64,000 bases of DNA from JBBROS01 sp963752225. Lineage in GTDB: Bacteria > Pseudomonadota > Alphaproteobacteria > Acetobacterales > Acetobacteraceae. The position numbers and the translations under genes are program-made. The DNA is taken from assembly GCA_963752225.1 (NCBI GenBank), contig CAVVXS010000009.1, positions 930,001 through 994,000 on the forward strand, in the 5' to 3' direction. The notes below the pieces were generated by a model that had not been told where the DNA came from, made no database searches, and was given only the letters and a program-made list of their open reading frames with translations. This document shows positions 1 through 11,167 of the stretch, piece by piece; the first letter of the stretch is position 1; each line of letters opens with the position of its first letter.

Positions 1-2
1 CG

Positions 3-1415
3 TATTCGATGTATCCGCGCACCTCCGCGGTGGAAGCGAACCAGGTGCTGAACCTGGTCGGCGGGCCGTACGCCTGCCCCAACTACCGGGCGCGGGGCCG
101 GGTCGTTTATCAGAACAAGGCGATGATGTCGCAATACCGCGCCGTCGGCCATCCCATCGCCACCGCCGTCACCGAGGGGCTGGTCGAGCTCGCCGCCCGC
201 CGGATCGGCATGGACCCGGTCGAGATCCGCCGCCGCAACCTGCTGCGGGACGACGCCTATCCCTGTGCCTCCGCGGCCGGGCTGCGGTTCGAGGCGCTGT
301 CGCATCACGCGAGCCTGGATAAGCTGCTGGCGATGATGGACTACCCCGCCCTGCGCGCCGAGCAGGCCGGGCTGCGCGCGCGCAGCGTCCATCGCGGCAT
401 CGGCTTTGCGAGCTTCATCGAGATCACCAACCCCGGACCCGGCTTCTATGGCGTCGGCGGCGCCCGCATCTCCGCCCAGGACGGGGTGACGGTCCGGCTC
501 GACGCCGCGGGCTCCGTGGTGGTGCAGGCGAGCGTCACCGAGCAGGGCCAGGGGACGGAAGCGATCCTCACCCAGATCGTGGCCGAGACGCTCGGGATGC
601 CGATGGCGCGGGTGCGGGTGCAGCTCGGCGACACCGACGTGACGCCCTATGGCGGCGGCACGTGGGCCTCACGCGGGGCCGGCATCGGCGGCGAGGCGGC
701 GCTGCAAGCCGGACGGGCGCTGCGCGACAACATCCTCGGCCTGGCCGGCGCCATGCTGCAGGCCGACCCGGCGTCGCTCGACTTGCGCGACGGCGCCGTG
801 ACGGACGCCGCCGATGGCCGCGAGCGGCTGGCTGTCAGCGAGCTGGCCCGCATCGCCTATTTCCGGCCCGACACCTTGCCGCCCGGCGTCCAAGCCGAGC
901 TGATCGCGGCCCGGCACTACGTCCCGCGCGAGTATCCGTTTGCGTTCACCAACGGCGTCCAGGCCTCCTATCTCGAGGTGGATACGGAGACCGGGTTCAT
1001 CCGGCTGCTGCAGCACTGGGTCGTCGAGGATTGCGGCACCGTGCTGAACCCCATGCTGGTGGACGAGCAGATCCGCGGCGGCGTCGTCCAGGGCCTAGGC
1101 GCGGCGCTGTTCGAGGAATGCTGTTACGACGACCAGGGCCAGATGCAAAACGCCAACATGGCCGACTATCTGGTGCCGATGGCGGCCGAGATGCCCGACA
1201 TCGCCGTCGCCCATGTCGTCTCGCCGACCCGAGAGGGCGCGCTGGGCGCCAAGGGGGCCGGCGAGGCGGGAACGGCCGGCGCCGCGGCGTGCGTGCTGAA
1301 CGCGGTCAACGACGCCCTGGCACCCTTGGGCGCGGTGCTGACCGCGGTGCCGCTCACGCCGGAAGCCGTGCTGCGAAGCCTTGGTTGCTCGCAGATGTCG
1401 CCTGACCGCATCTGA
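3..1415 (+). CDS. Molybdenum hydroxylase large subunit (xanthine dehydrogenase family), 3' part
   Basis: This is the C-terminal part (about 470 residues) of the molybdopterin-binding large subunit of a xanthine dehydrogenase/CO dehydrogenase-type hydroxylase. The reading frame is open from base 3 and runs in from outside the window, so the ATG at 9 is internal. The segment QYRAVGHP near residue 45 and the glycine-rich GAKGAGEAGT near the C-terminus are typical; the Glu in the latter is the family's general base beside the molybdenum centre. The AYxCSFR signature of form I CO dehydrogenase is not seen, so I do not call it coxL and the substrate is unknown. The medium FAD and small iron-sulfur subunits are not in the window and may be upstream. 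The next gene begins about 80 bases downstream on the same strand. Confidence 0.88.
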   Translation, partial: YSMYPRTSAVEANQVLNLVGGPYACPNYRARGRVVYQNKAMMSQYRAVGHPIATAVTEGLVELAARRIGMDPVEIRRRNLLRDDAYPCASAAGLRFEALSHHASLDKLLAMMDYPALRAEQAGLRARSVHRGIGFASFIEITNPGPGFYGVGGARISAQDGVTVRLDAAGSVVVQASVTEQGQGTEAILTQIVAETLGMPMARVRVQLGDTDVTPYGGGTWASRGAGIGGEAALQAGRALRDNILGLAGAMLQADPASLDLRDGAVTDAADGRERLAVSELARIAYFRPDTLPPGVQAELIAARHYVPREYPFAFTNGVQASYLEVDTETGFIRLLQHWVVEDCGTVLNPMLVDEQIRGGVVQGLGAALFEECCYDDQGQMQNANMADYLVPMAAEMPDIAVAHVVSPTREGALGAKGAGEAGTAGAAACVLNAVNDALAPLGAVLTAVPLTPEAVLRSLGCSQMSPDRI

Positions 1416-1494
1416 GTTCATTATCTTACACATATTAACTTGATGGTGACGAGCGCGGCGCTAAAGCGAACCAACAGGTCAGGGCGCACGTCGC

Positions 1495-3417
1495 GTGCTC
1501 ACGGGTTCGGAGTTTCCGCTCGAGGAAGTGGTCGTAAACCGCCGCAAGCAGGTTGTGTTTCGGCTGGGCATTTGCGTCGTCACTGCGGGCTGCTATGCGC
1601 CCCTGCTCGGCGTTGCGCGGATGTTGCTCTGGGCTTGTACGTATGCCGGCCTGCAGGCGGTCGAATGGCTGTGCTTCAACGCAAACCGTCCGTTGTTCCC
1701 GGCCCTCGACCGCCGTGGCCGGGCCGTTGCGCTGGCGCTGCTGGCTTTGAACAGCGCGGTGTTTGGCGGCTTCTCCATACTGGAGTCGGTCGAACTCGGC
1801 CCTTGGGGCCAGGTCTGCGCGGCATATCTGCTCGCCGGATCGATCCTGAACACGGTGTTGACCACGATCGGCTGCCGCAGCGCATTTGCGGCGTCGCTGC
1901 TTCCTTTTCTGGCCTACATGATCCTGCTGCCGGTGCGCACGCTCGTGCAGCCGGACGGTCCGAGCGGCTTCGTTGTTGTCGGCGCGACGCTTGCCGGTGC
2001 GCTGCTTGGCCTCAGCGCCGTCCGGTTGTGGAAGGAATGGGGCCAGGCCAAGGCGGCAGAACGCGATGCGGTCGCCCGCGACATTGCCGAGCGCCGCGCC
2101 AACGAGCAGCGGCTGATCGACCTGTCGCACCTCGACGCGCTGACCGGCTTGGGCAACCGGACGCTGCTGCAATCCCGGCTGCTCGACATGGTCGGCGCGT
2201 CCGGCCTAGGCGCGCTGCTGATGGTCGACCTGGACGGGTTCAAATACGTCAACGACTCGTTGGGCCATTCGGCCGGCGACGAAGTGCTGCGGGCGATTGC
2301 TGGGCGTATCAGCAGCTCGGCGCGGGGCGGCGACCTCGCCATCCGATTGGGTGGCGACGAGTTCGCCCTGCTGCTGCCGAACGTCGACGACCCTGCGACG
2401 GCCGAGCAGGTCGCGGAGCGGGTGATCGCGGCGGCGTCGCTGCCGGTGCAGGCAGCCGGTCAGTCGGTGAACGTCGGCGCCAGCGTCGGCATCGCGATCT
2501 ATCCGTTGCATGGCGCCAACGAGCAAGACCTGCTCGCCAACGCGGACCTCGCGCTCTACAAGGCCAAGGCCGATGGTCGGCGCTGCAGCCGCTTCTACCA
2601 TCCTGGGCTCAAGGTCGAAGCTCATCGCCGGCTGTCGCGGGATCGCGAGCTGCTGCAGGCGGTCGAGCGGAACGAGTTCGAGCTGTTCTTTCAGCCGCAG
2701 ATCCGCCTCGCTGACACGACGTTGGCCGGGGCCGAGGTCTCGCTGCGCTGGCGTCATCCGGAGCTGGGCCTGCTTGGACCCGAGTCCTTCCTCCCCGCGC
2801 TCGAAAACGGGGGCCGGGCCGTGGAGGTCGGCACGTGGATGATCGAGGCGGCTTGCGTTCAGGCCGCTCTATGGCGGCAACGGATGCCGCATCTGCGGAT
2901 CAGCCTGAACCTGCTCGGGGCTCAGTTCCGGTCAGGCGACCTCGTGGGAACCGTCGAGACAGCGCTTGCGGCGACGTCCTTGCCGCCGCACGCGCTCGCC
3001 GTCGAAGTCACCGAGACCGTTCTGCTGCAGAACGGCGCCGAGATTGTCGGGCCGCTGCGCGACCTGCGGGCCCGAGGCGTCGGCGTCGCCGTGGATAATT
3101 TCGGCGCCGGCCACGCCGCGCTCGGCTTGCTGAAGCGGTTGCCGTTGACGCGCCTCAAGATCGACCCGGCGTTCACCCAGGCGATGTGCGGCCATCCGTC
3201 CGATCGCGCGATGGTGCGGGCGATCATCGGCCTGGCGCGCGCCTGCGACCTGCAGGTGATCGCCGATGGGATCGAGTTGCAGAGCCAGGCAGATCTGCTC
3301 AGCCAGGACGGCTGCGACGAGGTGCAGGGCGCCCTCTTCTGCCCCGCGCTCGACGCCGAAGCGTTCGAATCGTGGACGGCACGCAGTACGCGCCTGTCAG
3401 CGAAGCTGCCCGCCTGA
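1495..3417 (+). CDS. Membrane GGDEF/EAL protein with degenerate EAL domain
   Basis: Predicted c-di-GMP signalling protein of 640 residues. The first ~175 residues contain about five hydrophobic segments, so the sensor is membrane embedded. The GGDEF domain is intact: RLGGDEFALL with GGDEF at residues 286-290 and an RxxD inhibitory-site motif (RGGD) just before it, so it should make c-di-GMP. The EAL domain is recognisable but changed at catalytic sites: EAL is EVS (414-416), DDFGTG is DNFGAG (534-539), and the EGVE glutamate is Asp (591). Loss of one of the paired metal-binding Asp residues suggests no phosphodiesterase activity; it may sense c-di-GMP or be vestigial. Start is uncertain: GTG at 1495 is used, GTG at 1528 is an alternative. 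No obvious operon partner; a hairpin-rich gap follows. Confidence 0.88.
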   Translation: MLTGSEFPLEEVVVNRRKQVVFRLGICVVTAGCYAPLLGVARMLLWACTYAGLQAVEWLCFNANRPLFPALDRRGRAVALALLALNSAVFGGFSILESVELGPWGQVCAAYLLAGSILNTVLTTIGCRSAFAASLLPFLAYMILLPVRTLVQPDGPSGFVVVGATLAGALLGLSAVRLWKEWGQAKAAERDAVARDIAERRANEQRLIDLSHLDALTGLGNRTLLQSRLLDMVGASGLGALLMVDLDGFKYVNDSLGHSAGDEVLRAIAGRISSSARGGDLAIRLGGDEFALLLPNVDDPATAEQVAERVIAAASLPVQAAGQSVNVGASVGIAIYPLHGANEQDLLANADLALYKAKADGRRCSRFYHPGLKVEAHRRLSRDRELLQAVERNEFELFFQPQIRLADTTLAGAEVSLRWRHPELGLLGPESFLPALENGGRAVEVGTWMIEAACVQAALWRQRMPHLRISLNLLGAQFRSGDLVGTVETALAATSLPPHALAVEVTETVLLQNGAEIVGPLRDLRARGVGVAVDNFGAGHAALGLLKRLPLTRLKIDPAFTQAMCGHPSDRAMVRAIIGLARACDLQVIADGIELQSQADLLSQDGCDEVQGALFCPALDAEAFESWTARSTRLSAKLPA

Positions 3418-3492
3418 GCGGATCGCCGGTGCGGACCAAACCACCGGAGCCGTGACACCCATCGAGGCATGATCCCACTCGCCTAGCAACAT

Positions 3493-3519
3493 CCGACCGA
3501 ACCGGATCAGTTCGGTCGG
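3493..3519 (+). terminator. Hairpin after the GGDEF/EAL gene
   Basis: Perfect 10-bp inverted repeat CCGACCGAAC / GTTCGGTCGG around a 7-base loop, 75 bases after the stop of the GGDEF/EAL gene. No T-run follows, so it would not be a classical intrinsic terminator; it could slow polymerase or protect the 3' end of the message. Confidence 0.5.
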
Positions 3520-3546
3520 ATTGAGTTGCACTATCGACCTAGTTTT

Positions 3547-3587
3547 AGAGCACTACTCCCGAGCCGAATGGCTCGGGGAAGTGCTCT
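3547..3587. repeat. Long imperfect hairpin with GAAT tetraloop
   Basis: The arms at 3547-3565 and 3570-3587 pair as AGAGCAC...CCGAGCC with GGCTCGG...GTGCTCT, interrupted by a small internal mismatch, closing on GAAT. It lies 27 bases after the previous hairpin and is preceded by TTTT. The remaining gap (3418-3714) holds no convincing gene. It may be a bidirectional terminator or an RNA element in the leader of the acyl-CoA ligase operon. Confidence 0.5.
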
Positions 3588-3714
3588 ACATCCCGACATC
3601 GCGTAACCTAGGCGACGAACGGGGACTCGAGCGCGCGCAGTGTCGCGGCGCCGCGACGCTCGGCGGAGGGAGAACGACGATGTCGATTTGGTGCGCTAGG
3701 CTTCGAGCCCGGCG

Positions 3715-5454
3715 GTGGGCGGCACTGCTGCCGAGCGAACGCCTGCCGCGGCCGTGACAGCGACGGACAAGCCATGGCTGGATCATTATCCGGCCGCGGT
3801 CGACTGGCACGAACCGATCGCCGTCGGGCCGCTGCACACGCTGATGGCGGAGGCCGGCACGCGGTATCCGTATCGCCCGGCCTACGACTTCCTCGGTGCC
3901 CGGAGCACGTGGGCCGAGGCGGCCGCGTCGAGCTCGCGGATCGCCGCCGGGCTGCAGCGGTTGGGCTTGGTGAAGGGAGACCGGATCGGCTTACTGCTGC
4001 CGAACTGCCCGGCTTATCTGCTGCTGTATTTCGGCGCGCTGACGGCCGGACTGACGGTGGTGAACTTCAACCCGCTTTACACAAGGCGGGAGTTGGAGGC
4101 GCAGGCGCGTGACGCCGGGCTGAGCGCCCTCGTGGCCCCCGACCTCGAAGCCATCTACCCCAAGGCGCACGCGCTGCTGCAGGCCGGCGTCACGCCGCTT
4201 CTGGTGGTGTGCCCGTTCGCCGACATGCTGCCGGCGTCCAAGCGCATCCTGTTCCAGCTGCTCAAGCGCAAGGACATTGCCAAAGTGGACCGCGACGAGC
4301 GGCATGTCATGCTCGCCCAACTGCTTCTGCCCGGCACGCCGACCCCGGTCGCAATCGACCCGCACACGGACGTCGCCGTGCTGCAGTATACCGGCGGCAC
4401 GTCGGGCCTGCCCAAGGGCGCCATGCTCAGCCACGCAAACCTTTACGCCAACACCGTGCAGGGCGTGCGCTGGTTCTCCGCCACGCGGTTCGGGAGCGAG
4501 CGGACGATGGCCGTGCTGCCGTTCTTCCACGTCTTCGCCATGACGACGGTGCTGCTGTATTCCGTCCATGCCGGCGCCGAGATCATCATGCTGCCGCGGT
4601 TCGAGCTGAAGCAGGCGGTGGGCGCCATCGCCCGGCGCCGGCCGACCTTCATGTCCGGCGTGCCGACCTTGTTCAACGCCATCGCCAATTACGAGGGCAA
4701 GGCCGACCTCACCAGCATCAACTTCTGCATCAGCGGCGGCGCACCGCTGCCGCCCGAGGTGAAGGCACGGTTCGAGGCCCGCACCGGCTGCGTGGTGGTG
4801 GAAGGCTACGGCCTGACCGAGACCAGCCCCTGCGTGACCTGCAACCCGCCGGGCGGCCTCAACAAGATCGGGTCGATCGGCCAGCCCATGACGCTGACCG
4901 AGGTCGAGTTGCGCGACCCGGCCAACCCCGCACAGCGGGTGAAGCCGGGCGAACGCGGTGAGATCTGCGTGCGCGGTCCGCAGGTGATGCTCGGCTATTG
5001 GCACCGGCCGGACGAAACCGCGGCGTCATTCACCCCGGACGGCTTCTTCCGCACGGCCGACATCGGCGTCATGGACGAGCAGGGCTACGTGTACGTGGTC
5101 GACCGGATCAAGGATCTCATCCTCGCCGGCGGCTACAACATCTATCCGCGCGTGGTGGAGGACGCGATCTACCAGCACCCGGCCGTGCTCGAAACGACCG
5201 TGATCGGCATCCCCGACCCGCATCGCGGGGAGACGGTGAAGGCGTTCGTGGTACGCCGACCCGGCCACACGCTCACCGCTGCGGAGATTGTCGCCTTCCT
5301 CAAGGACCATCTGTCGCCCATCGAGATGCCCAAGCAGATCGAGTTCCGCGACAGCCTGCCGAAAACGCTGGTCGGCAAGCTGTCGAAAAAGGAGCTGGTG
5401 GCCGAGGAGCGCGCCAAGGCGGCGCAGGCCACGCTTGACGCCGCAGCACGCTGA
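3715..5454 (+). CDS. Long-chain fatty acid--CoA ligase (AMP-forming)
   Basis: Acyl-CoA synthetase of the ANL superfamily, about 580 residues, the usual length for FadD-type enzymes. It activates a carboxylic acid to acyl-AMP and then acyl-CoA. The AMP-binding P-loop-like motif YTGGTSGLPKGA is near residue 224, YGLTETSP (adenine/ATP motif) near 365, and the hinge/C-terminal lobe with GGYNIYPRVVEDAI and the terminal KTLVGKLSKKEL lysine segment is complete. It opens a co-directional run of beta-oxidation genes, so long- or medium-chain fatty or alkanoic acids are the likely substrates. Start is uncertain: GTG at 3715, or GTG at 3754, which would begin with VTATDKPWLDHYP and fits homolog N-termini better. 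No strong Shine-Dalgarno is visible at either. Confidence 0.92.
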   Translation: MGGTAAERTPAAAVTATDKPWLDHYPAAVDWHEPIAVGPLHTLMAEAGTRYPYRPAYDFLGARSTWAEAAASSSRIAAGLQRLGLVKGDRIGLLLPNCPAYLLLYFGALTAGLTVVNFNPLYTRRELEAQARDAGLSALVAPDLEAIYPKAHALLQAGVTPLLVVCPFADMLPASKRILFQLLKRKDIAKVDRDERHVMLAQLLLPGTPTPVAIDPHTDVAVLQYTGGTSGLPKGAMLSHANLYANTVQGVRWFSATRFGSERTMAVLPFFHVFAMTTVLLYSVHAGAEIIMLPRFELKQAVGAIARRRPTFMSGVPTLFNAIANYEGKADLTSINFCISGGAPLPPEVKARFEARTGCVVVEGYGLTETSPCVTCNPPGGLNKIGSIGQPMTLTEVELRDPANPAQRVKPGERGEICVRGPQVMLGYWHRPDETAASFTPDGFFRTADIGVMDEQGYVYVVDRIKDLILAGGYNIYPRVVEDAIYQHPAVLETTVIGIPDPHRGETVKAFVVRRPGHTLTAAEIVAFLKDHLSPIEMPKQIEFRDSLPKTLVGKLSKKELVAEERAKAAQATLDAAAR

Positions 5455-5491
5455 CCTTACGTATACGTCAAGCAACTGACAGGCGCGACAA

Positions 5492-5905
5492 GTGTCGGAA
5501 CTGTTCACCATCGGCGAGTTGGCGGCGGAGTTTTCCGTGTCGCCCCGGGCGATCCGGTTCTATGAGGATCAGGGCCTGCTGGCGCCGCAGCGGGCCGGGA
5601 CGACGCGCGTCTACGCCAAGCGTGACCGGGCACGGTTGAAGCTGATCCTGCGCGGCAAGCGGCTCGGCTTCTCGGTGGCGGAGATCGGCGAGTTCCTGCG
5701 CCTCTACGACGTCGACCGCTCGAAGCGCTTGCAGATGACCGCGGCACTCGACGGCACGCGTCGCCGCATCCGCGACCTCGAGCAGCAACTCGCCGACCTC
5801 ACCCTCACTCTGGCCGAACTGCGCGACATGGAGGCGGAGATCGTCGCCTACACCGAGCGTCCGGCCGCCAACGATCAAACCGCCGCCGAAGGAGCCCGAG
5901 CATGA
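5492..5905 (+). CDS. MerR-family transcriptional regulator
   Basis: Protein of 137 residues with an N-terminal winged helix-turn-helix (FTIGELAAEFSVSPRAIRFY followed by EDQGLL) and a C-terminal coiled-coil dimerisation helix rich in Leu, Glu and Arg (about 70-115). No C-terminal Cys cluster is present, so it is not a metal sensor; it resembles the MerR regulators that sit inside fatty-acid and branched-chain acyl-CoA degradation operons (PsrA/LiuR-like role). It starts at GTG 5492, 37 bases after the ligase, and its stop overlaps the thiolase start as ATGA at 5902, so regulator and thiolase are translationally coupled. Likely role: local acyl-CoA-responsive control of this operon (inference from context). 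Confidence 0.88.
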   Translation: MSELFTIGELAAEFSVSPRAIRFYEDQGLLAPQRAGTTRVYAKRDRARLKLILRGKRLGFSVAEIGEFLRLYDVDRSKRLQMTAALDGTRRRIRDLEQQLADLTLTLAELRDMEAEIVAYTERPAANDQTAAEGARA

Positions 5906-7050
5906 GCGCCAGCCACACCCAGGCCGTGATCGCGGGTTATGCCCGCTCGCCCTTCACCCCGGCCGGCAAGGGCGCCCTGGCCCGGGTTCGGCCCGACGAC
6001 CTGATGGCGCAGGTGGTGCGGGCGTTGATCGAGCGCACCGGCGCCAAGCCCGAGGACATCGAGGACATCATCATCGGCTGCGCCTTTCCCGAGGGCGAGC
6101 AGGGGTTCAACATCGGCCGCGTCGTCGCCTTCCTGGCCGACCTGCCGATCACCGCAGCCGGGTCGCAGATCAATCGCTGGTGCGGCAGCTCCATGAGCGC
6201 GGTGCACATGGCGGCCGGCGCCATTGCGGCCGGCGCCGGCGAGCTGTTCGTCTGCGGCGGCGTCGAGAGCATGAGCCGGGTGCCGATGCTGGGGTTCAAT
6301 CCGGTGCTGAATCCGAAGCTGTCGAAGGAGAAACCGGACAGCTACATCAGCATGGGCGTGACGGCGGAGAACCTAGCCGAGCGCTACCAGATCGACCGCG
6401 CGGCGCAGCAGGCCTTCGCCGTCACCAGCCAGCAGCGCGCCGCCGCCGCGCAGGCCGAGGGGCATTTCCGCGACGAGATCGTGCCGATTGCGACCAAGGC
6501 GGGCATGGTGGACCAGGACGGCTGCATCCGGCCCGACACCACGCAGGAGGGCTTGGCGGGCCTGAAACCTGCCTTCTCGGCGACCGGCACGGTGACGGCC
6601 GGCACCAGCTCGCCGCTGACCGACGGGGCGTCGGCGGTGCTGGTGTGCAGCGCCGCCTATGCCGAGGCGAACGGGCTGCCGGTGCTGGCGCGCATCCAAT
6701 CGATGGCGGTGGCTGGCTGCGCGCCGGACGTGATGGGCATCGGCCCGGTGCCGGCTGCGCACAAAGCGCTGGCCCGCGCCGGCCTGGCGATTGACGCAAT
6801 GGACGTCGTCGAACTCAATGAGGCGTTCGCCGCCCAGGCGTTGGCGGTCGAGCGCGACCTGATGCTGGACCATGCGAAGGTGAACCTGGATGGCGGCGCG
6901 ATCGCGCTCGGCCATCCGCTGGGTGCCAGCGGGGCGCGCATCACCGGCAAGGCCGCCTCGCTGCTCGCCCGCACCGGCGGGCGTCACGCGCTTGCGACCA
7001 TGTGCGTCGGCGGCGGCCAGGGTACCGCCACCATTCTCAGCCGGGCCTGA
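5902..7050 (+). CDS. Acetyl-CoA acyltransferase (thiolase, beta-oxidation)
   Basis: Thiolase of 382 residues catalysing CoA-dependent cleavage of 3-ketoacyl-CoA to acetyl-CoA and a shortened acyl-CoA. Catalytic residues are all visible: nucleophile Cys94 in NRWCGSSM, His338 in GHPLG and Cys368 in MCVGGGQG. It overlaps the preceding MerR gene by four bases and ends four bases before the hydroxyacyl-CoA dehydrogenase/hydratase gene, the standard FadA-FadB pairing (here in A-B order). A second, PHA-type thiolase is at 34212 in this window; the present one is more likely degradative given its neighbours. Confidence 0.94.
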   Translation: MSASHTQAVIAGYARSPFTPAGKGALARVRPDDLMAQVVRALIERTGAKPEDIEDIIIGCAFPEGEQGFNIGRVVAFLADLPITAAGSQINRWCGSSMSAVHMAAGAIAAGAGELFVCGGVESMSRVPMLGFNPVLNPKLSKEKPDSYISMGVTAENLAERYQIDRAAQQAFAVTSQQRAAAAQAEGHFRDEIVPIATKAGMVDQDGCIRPDTTQEGLAGLKPAFSATGTVTAGTSSPLTDGASAVLVCSAAYAEANGLPVLARIQSMAVAGCAPDVMGIGPVPAAHKALARAGLAIDAMDVVELNEAFAAQALAVERDLMLDHAKVNLDGGAIALGHPLGASGARITGKAASLLARTGGRHALATMCVGGGQGTATILSRA

Positions 7051-7054
7051 CGCG

Positions 7055-9340
7055 ATGAGCATCGAACGCTGCGCCGTGCTCGGCGCCGGGCTGATGGGCG
7101 CCGGCATTGCCGCGCACCTCGCCAATGCCGGCCTGCCAGTGTTGCTGCTGGACATGGACGACCGGGCGGCCGCGGCGCTGGAAAAGCTGAGAAAAGCGGA
7201 CCCGCAGCCGCTGATGTCGCCCGAAGCGGCGCGGCTGATCACCCCCGCCTCGTTCGACGAGCTGGAGCGCATCGGCGACTGCGACTGGATCATCGAGGTG
7301 ATCGTCGAGGATCTGGCCGCGAAGCGCGCCCTGTACGACCGCGTGGACGCGGTGCGGAAGCCCGGCAGCATCGTGTCCTCGAACACCAGCACCATTCCGC
7401 TGCGGTCGCTGGCAAAGAAGCAGAGCCCGGCGTTCCAGGCCGATTTCTGCATCACCCACTTCTTCAACCCGCCGCGCTACATGCGCCTGCTGGAGCTGGT
7501 CACCGGCCCCGCGACCCGGCCCGAGGTTGGGCGCGAACTGACCCGGCTGTGCGACGTGCGGCTCGGCAAGGGCGTCGTCGCCTGCCACGACACGCCGGGC
7601 TTCATCGCCAACCGGATCGGCACGTATTGGATCACGGTCGCGATCAACGAGGCGATCGAGCGCGGCCTGACGGTCGAGGAGGCGGACGCCATCCACCGGC
7701 CGATGGGCATTCCCAAGACCGGCGTGTTCGGCCTGGTGGACCTGGTCGGGCTCGACCTGATGCCGCTGATAGCGCGATCGCTGCTGATGAGCCTGCCGCC
7801 GGCCGACGATTACCGCCGGGTGTTCAAGATTCAGCCGCTGCTGATGCGGATGATCGAGCAGGGGCAGATCGGCCGGAAGGGCAAGGGCGGGTTCTACCGG
7901 CTGGAGCGCAACGGCGCCGAGCGGGTGAAGCAGGCGATCGATCTCAAGACCGGCGAATACCGGGTGGCCGGCAAGCCGCGGCTCGACGCCGTTGACGCCG
8001 GGCGCCGTGATCTCGCGGCGTTGGCGACGCACGACAGCCCGGCCGGAGCCTATGCCAAGGCGGTGCTGGTGCAGTTACTGGCCTATGCCGCCTCGCTGGT
8101 GCCGGAGATCGCCGACGACATCCCGAGCGTCGATCAGGCGATGCGGCTCGGCTATGCCTGGGGCCAGGGTCCGTTCGAGCTGATCGACCGGCTCGGCGCC
8201 GGCTGGGTGGCCGACGCGGTGGAAGCCGCCGGGCTGCCGGTGCCGAAGCTGCTGGCACTGCGGCGCCCGTTCTACCGGGTCGAGGCCGGCCGGTTGGAAT
8301 GCCTGACCACCGCGGGCGAGTATGCGCCGGTGCAGCGGCCCGATGGCGTGTTGCTGCTCGCCGACATCAAGCGGGCAAGCAAGCCCGTACTGCGCAACGG
8401 CTCGGCGTCGCTCTGGGACGTCGGCGACGGCGTGCTGTGCCTCGAGTTCACCAGCAAGATGAACGCGCTCGACGCCGACATCCTGGGCCTGCTCGGAAAG
8501 GCGGTGGCGCTCGCGGCCCAGTCGCACAAGGGGCTGGTGATCTACAACGAGGGCGAGAATTTCTCCGTCGGCGCCAATCTCGGCATCGCTCTGTTCGCCG
8601 CCAACGTCGCGGCCTGGCCGGTGATCGAGCAATCGGTGGCGGGTGGGCAGGACGCCTACAAGGCGCTGAAATACGCGCCCGTCCCGGTGGTGGGCGCACC
8701 TGCCGGCATGGCGCTCGGCGGCGGCTGCGAGATCCTGCTGCATTGCAGCGCCGTGCAGGCGCATGCGGAAACCTATATGGGCCTGGTCGAGGTCGGCGTC
8801 GGCCTGCTGCCGGGCTGGGGCGGCTGCAAGGAGATGCTGGCACGCTGGCAGGCCAACCCGGCCCTTCCGCGCGGCCCGATGCCGGCGGTGGCCAAGGTGT
8901 TCGAGATCATCTCGACCGCGCAGGTCAGCAAGTCGGCGGCACAAGCGCAGGCGCTCGGCTTTCTTCGCCCCTCCGACGGCATCACCATGAACCGCGACCG
9001 GCTGCTCTACGATGCCAAGGCACGCGTCCTGGCGCTGGCCGACGGCTACCAGCCGCCGAAGCCGGCCGAGTATCGCCTGCCGGGACCGGGTGGCCGGGTG
9101 GCGCTCGACCTCGCCGTGGACGGGTTTGCCGCCCAGGGAAAGGCGACGCCGCACGACGTGGTGGTGTCGAAGGAGGTCGCCCGCGTGCTGACCGGCGGCG
9201 ACGCCGACCCGCTCGACACGCTGTCCGAGGACGATATCACCAAGCTCGAGCGCCGCTCCTTCATGGCGCTGGTGCGCAACCCGGCTTCGCTCGCCCGCAC
9301 CGAACACATGCTCAACACCGGCAAGCCGCTCCGGAACTGA
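7055..9340 (+). CDS. 3-hydroxyacyl-CoA dehydrogenase/enoyl-CoA hydratase fusion
   Basis: Multifunctional beta-oxidation protein of 761 residues. The dehydrogenase comes first: NAD-binding fold with GAGLMGAGIA at residues ~9-18, then the 3HCDH C-terminal domains (HFFNPPRYM, GFIANRIG, GPFELIDRLG). The enoyl-CoA hydratase/crotonase domain is at the C-terminus (~450-760), with the oxyanion-hole segment GMALGGGCE and catalytic region VEVGVGLLPGWGG. This order is the reverse of E. coli FadB and matches the FadN-type arrangement. The frame is open 165 bases further upstream, but ATG 7055 directly precedes the NAD-binding strand and follows the thiolase stop by four bases, so I choose it. Forms the core of the operon with the thiolase and acyl-CoA dehydrogenase. 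Confidence 0.94.
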   Translation: MSIERCAVLGAGLMGAGIAAHLANAGLPVLLLDMDDRAAAALEKLRKADPQPLMSPEAARLITPASFDELERIGDCDWIIEVIVEDLAAKRALYDRVDAVRKPGSIVSSNTSTIPLRSLAKKQSPAFQADFCITHFFNPPRYMRLLELVTGPATRPEVGRELTRLCDVRLGKGVVACHDTPGFIANRIGTYWITVAINEAIERGLTVEEADAIHRPMGIPKTGVFGLVDLVGLDLMPLIARSLLMSLPPADDYRRVFKIQPLLMRMIEQGQIGRKGKGGFYRLERNGAERVKQAIDLKTGEYRVAGKPRLDAVDAGRRDLAALATHDSPAGAYAKAVLVQLLAYAASLVPEIADDIPSVDQAMRLGYAWGQGPFELIDRLGAGWVADAVEAAGLPVPKLLALRRPFYRVEAGRLECLTTAGEYAPVQRPDGVLLLADIKRASKPVLRNGSASLWDVGDGVLCLEFTSKMNALDADILGLLGKAVALAAQSHKGLVIYNEGENFSVGANLGIALFAANVAAWPVIEQSVAGGQDAYKALKYAPVPVVGAPAGMALGGGCEILLHCSAVQAHAETYMGLVEVGVGLLPGWGGCKEMLARWQANPALPRGPMPAVAKVFEIISTAQVSKSAAQAQALGFLRPSDGITMNRDRLLYDAKARVLALADGYQPPKPAEYRLPGPGGRVALDLAVDGFAAQGKATPHDVVVSKEVARVLTGGDADPLDTLSEDDITKLERRSFMALVRNPASLARTEHMLNTGKPLRN

Positions 9341-9350
9341 GGGGACCTCC

Positions 9351-11159
<1,809 letters not shown>

Positions 11160-11167
11160 GGCCCGGC

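Noticed and set aside
3521..3757. 78-codon small open frame before the acyl-CoA ligase
   Set aside because: It spans the long hairpin and overlaps the ligase start; composition is not protein-like.
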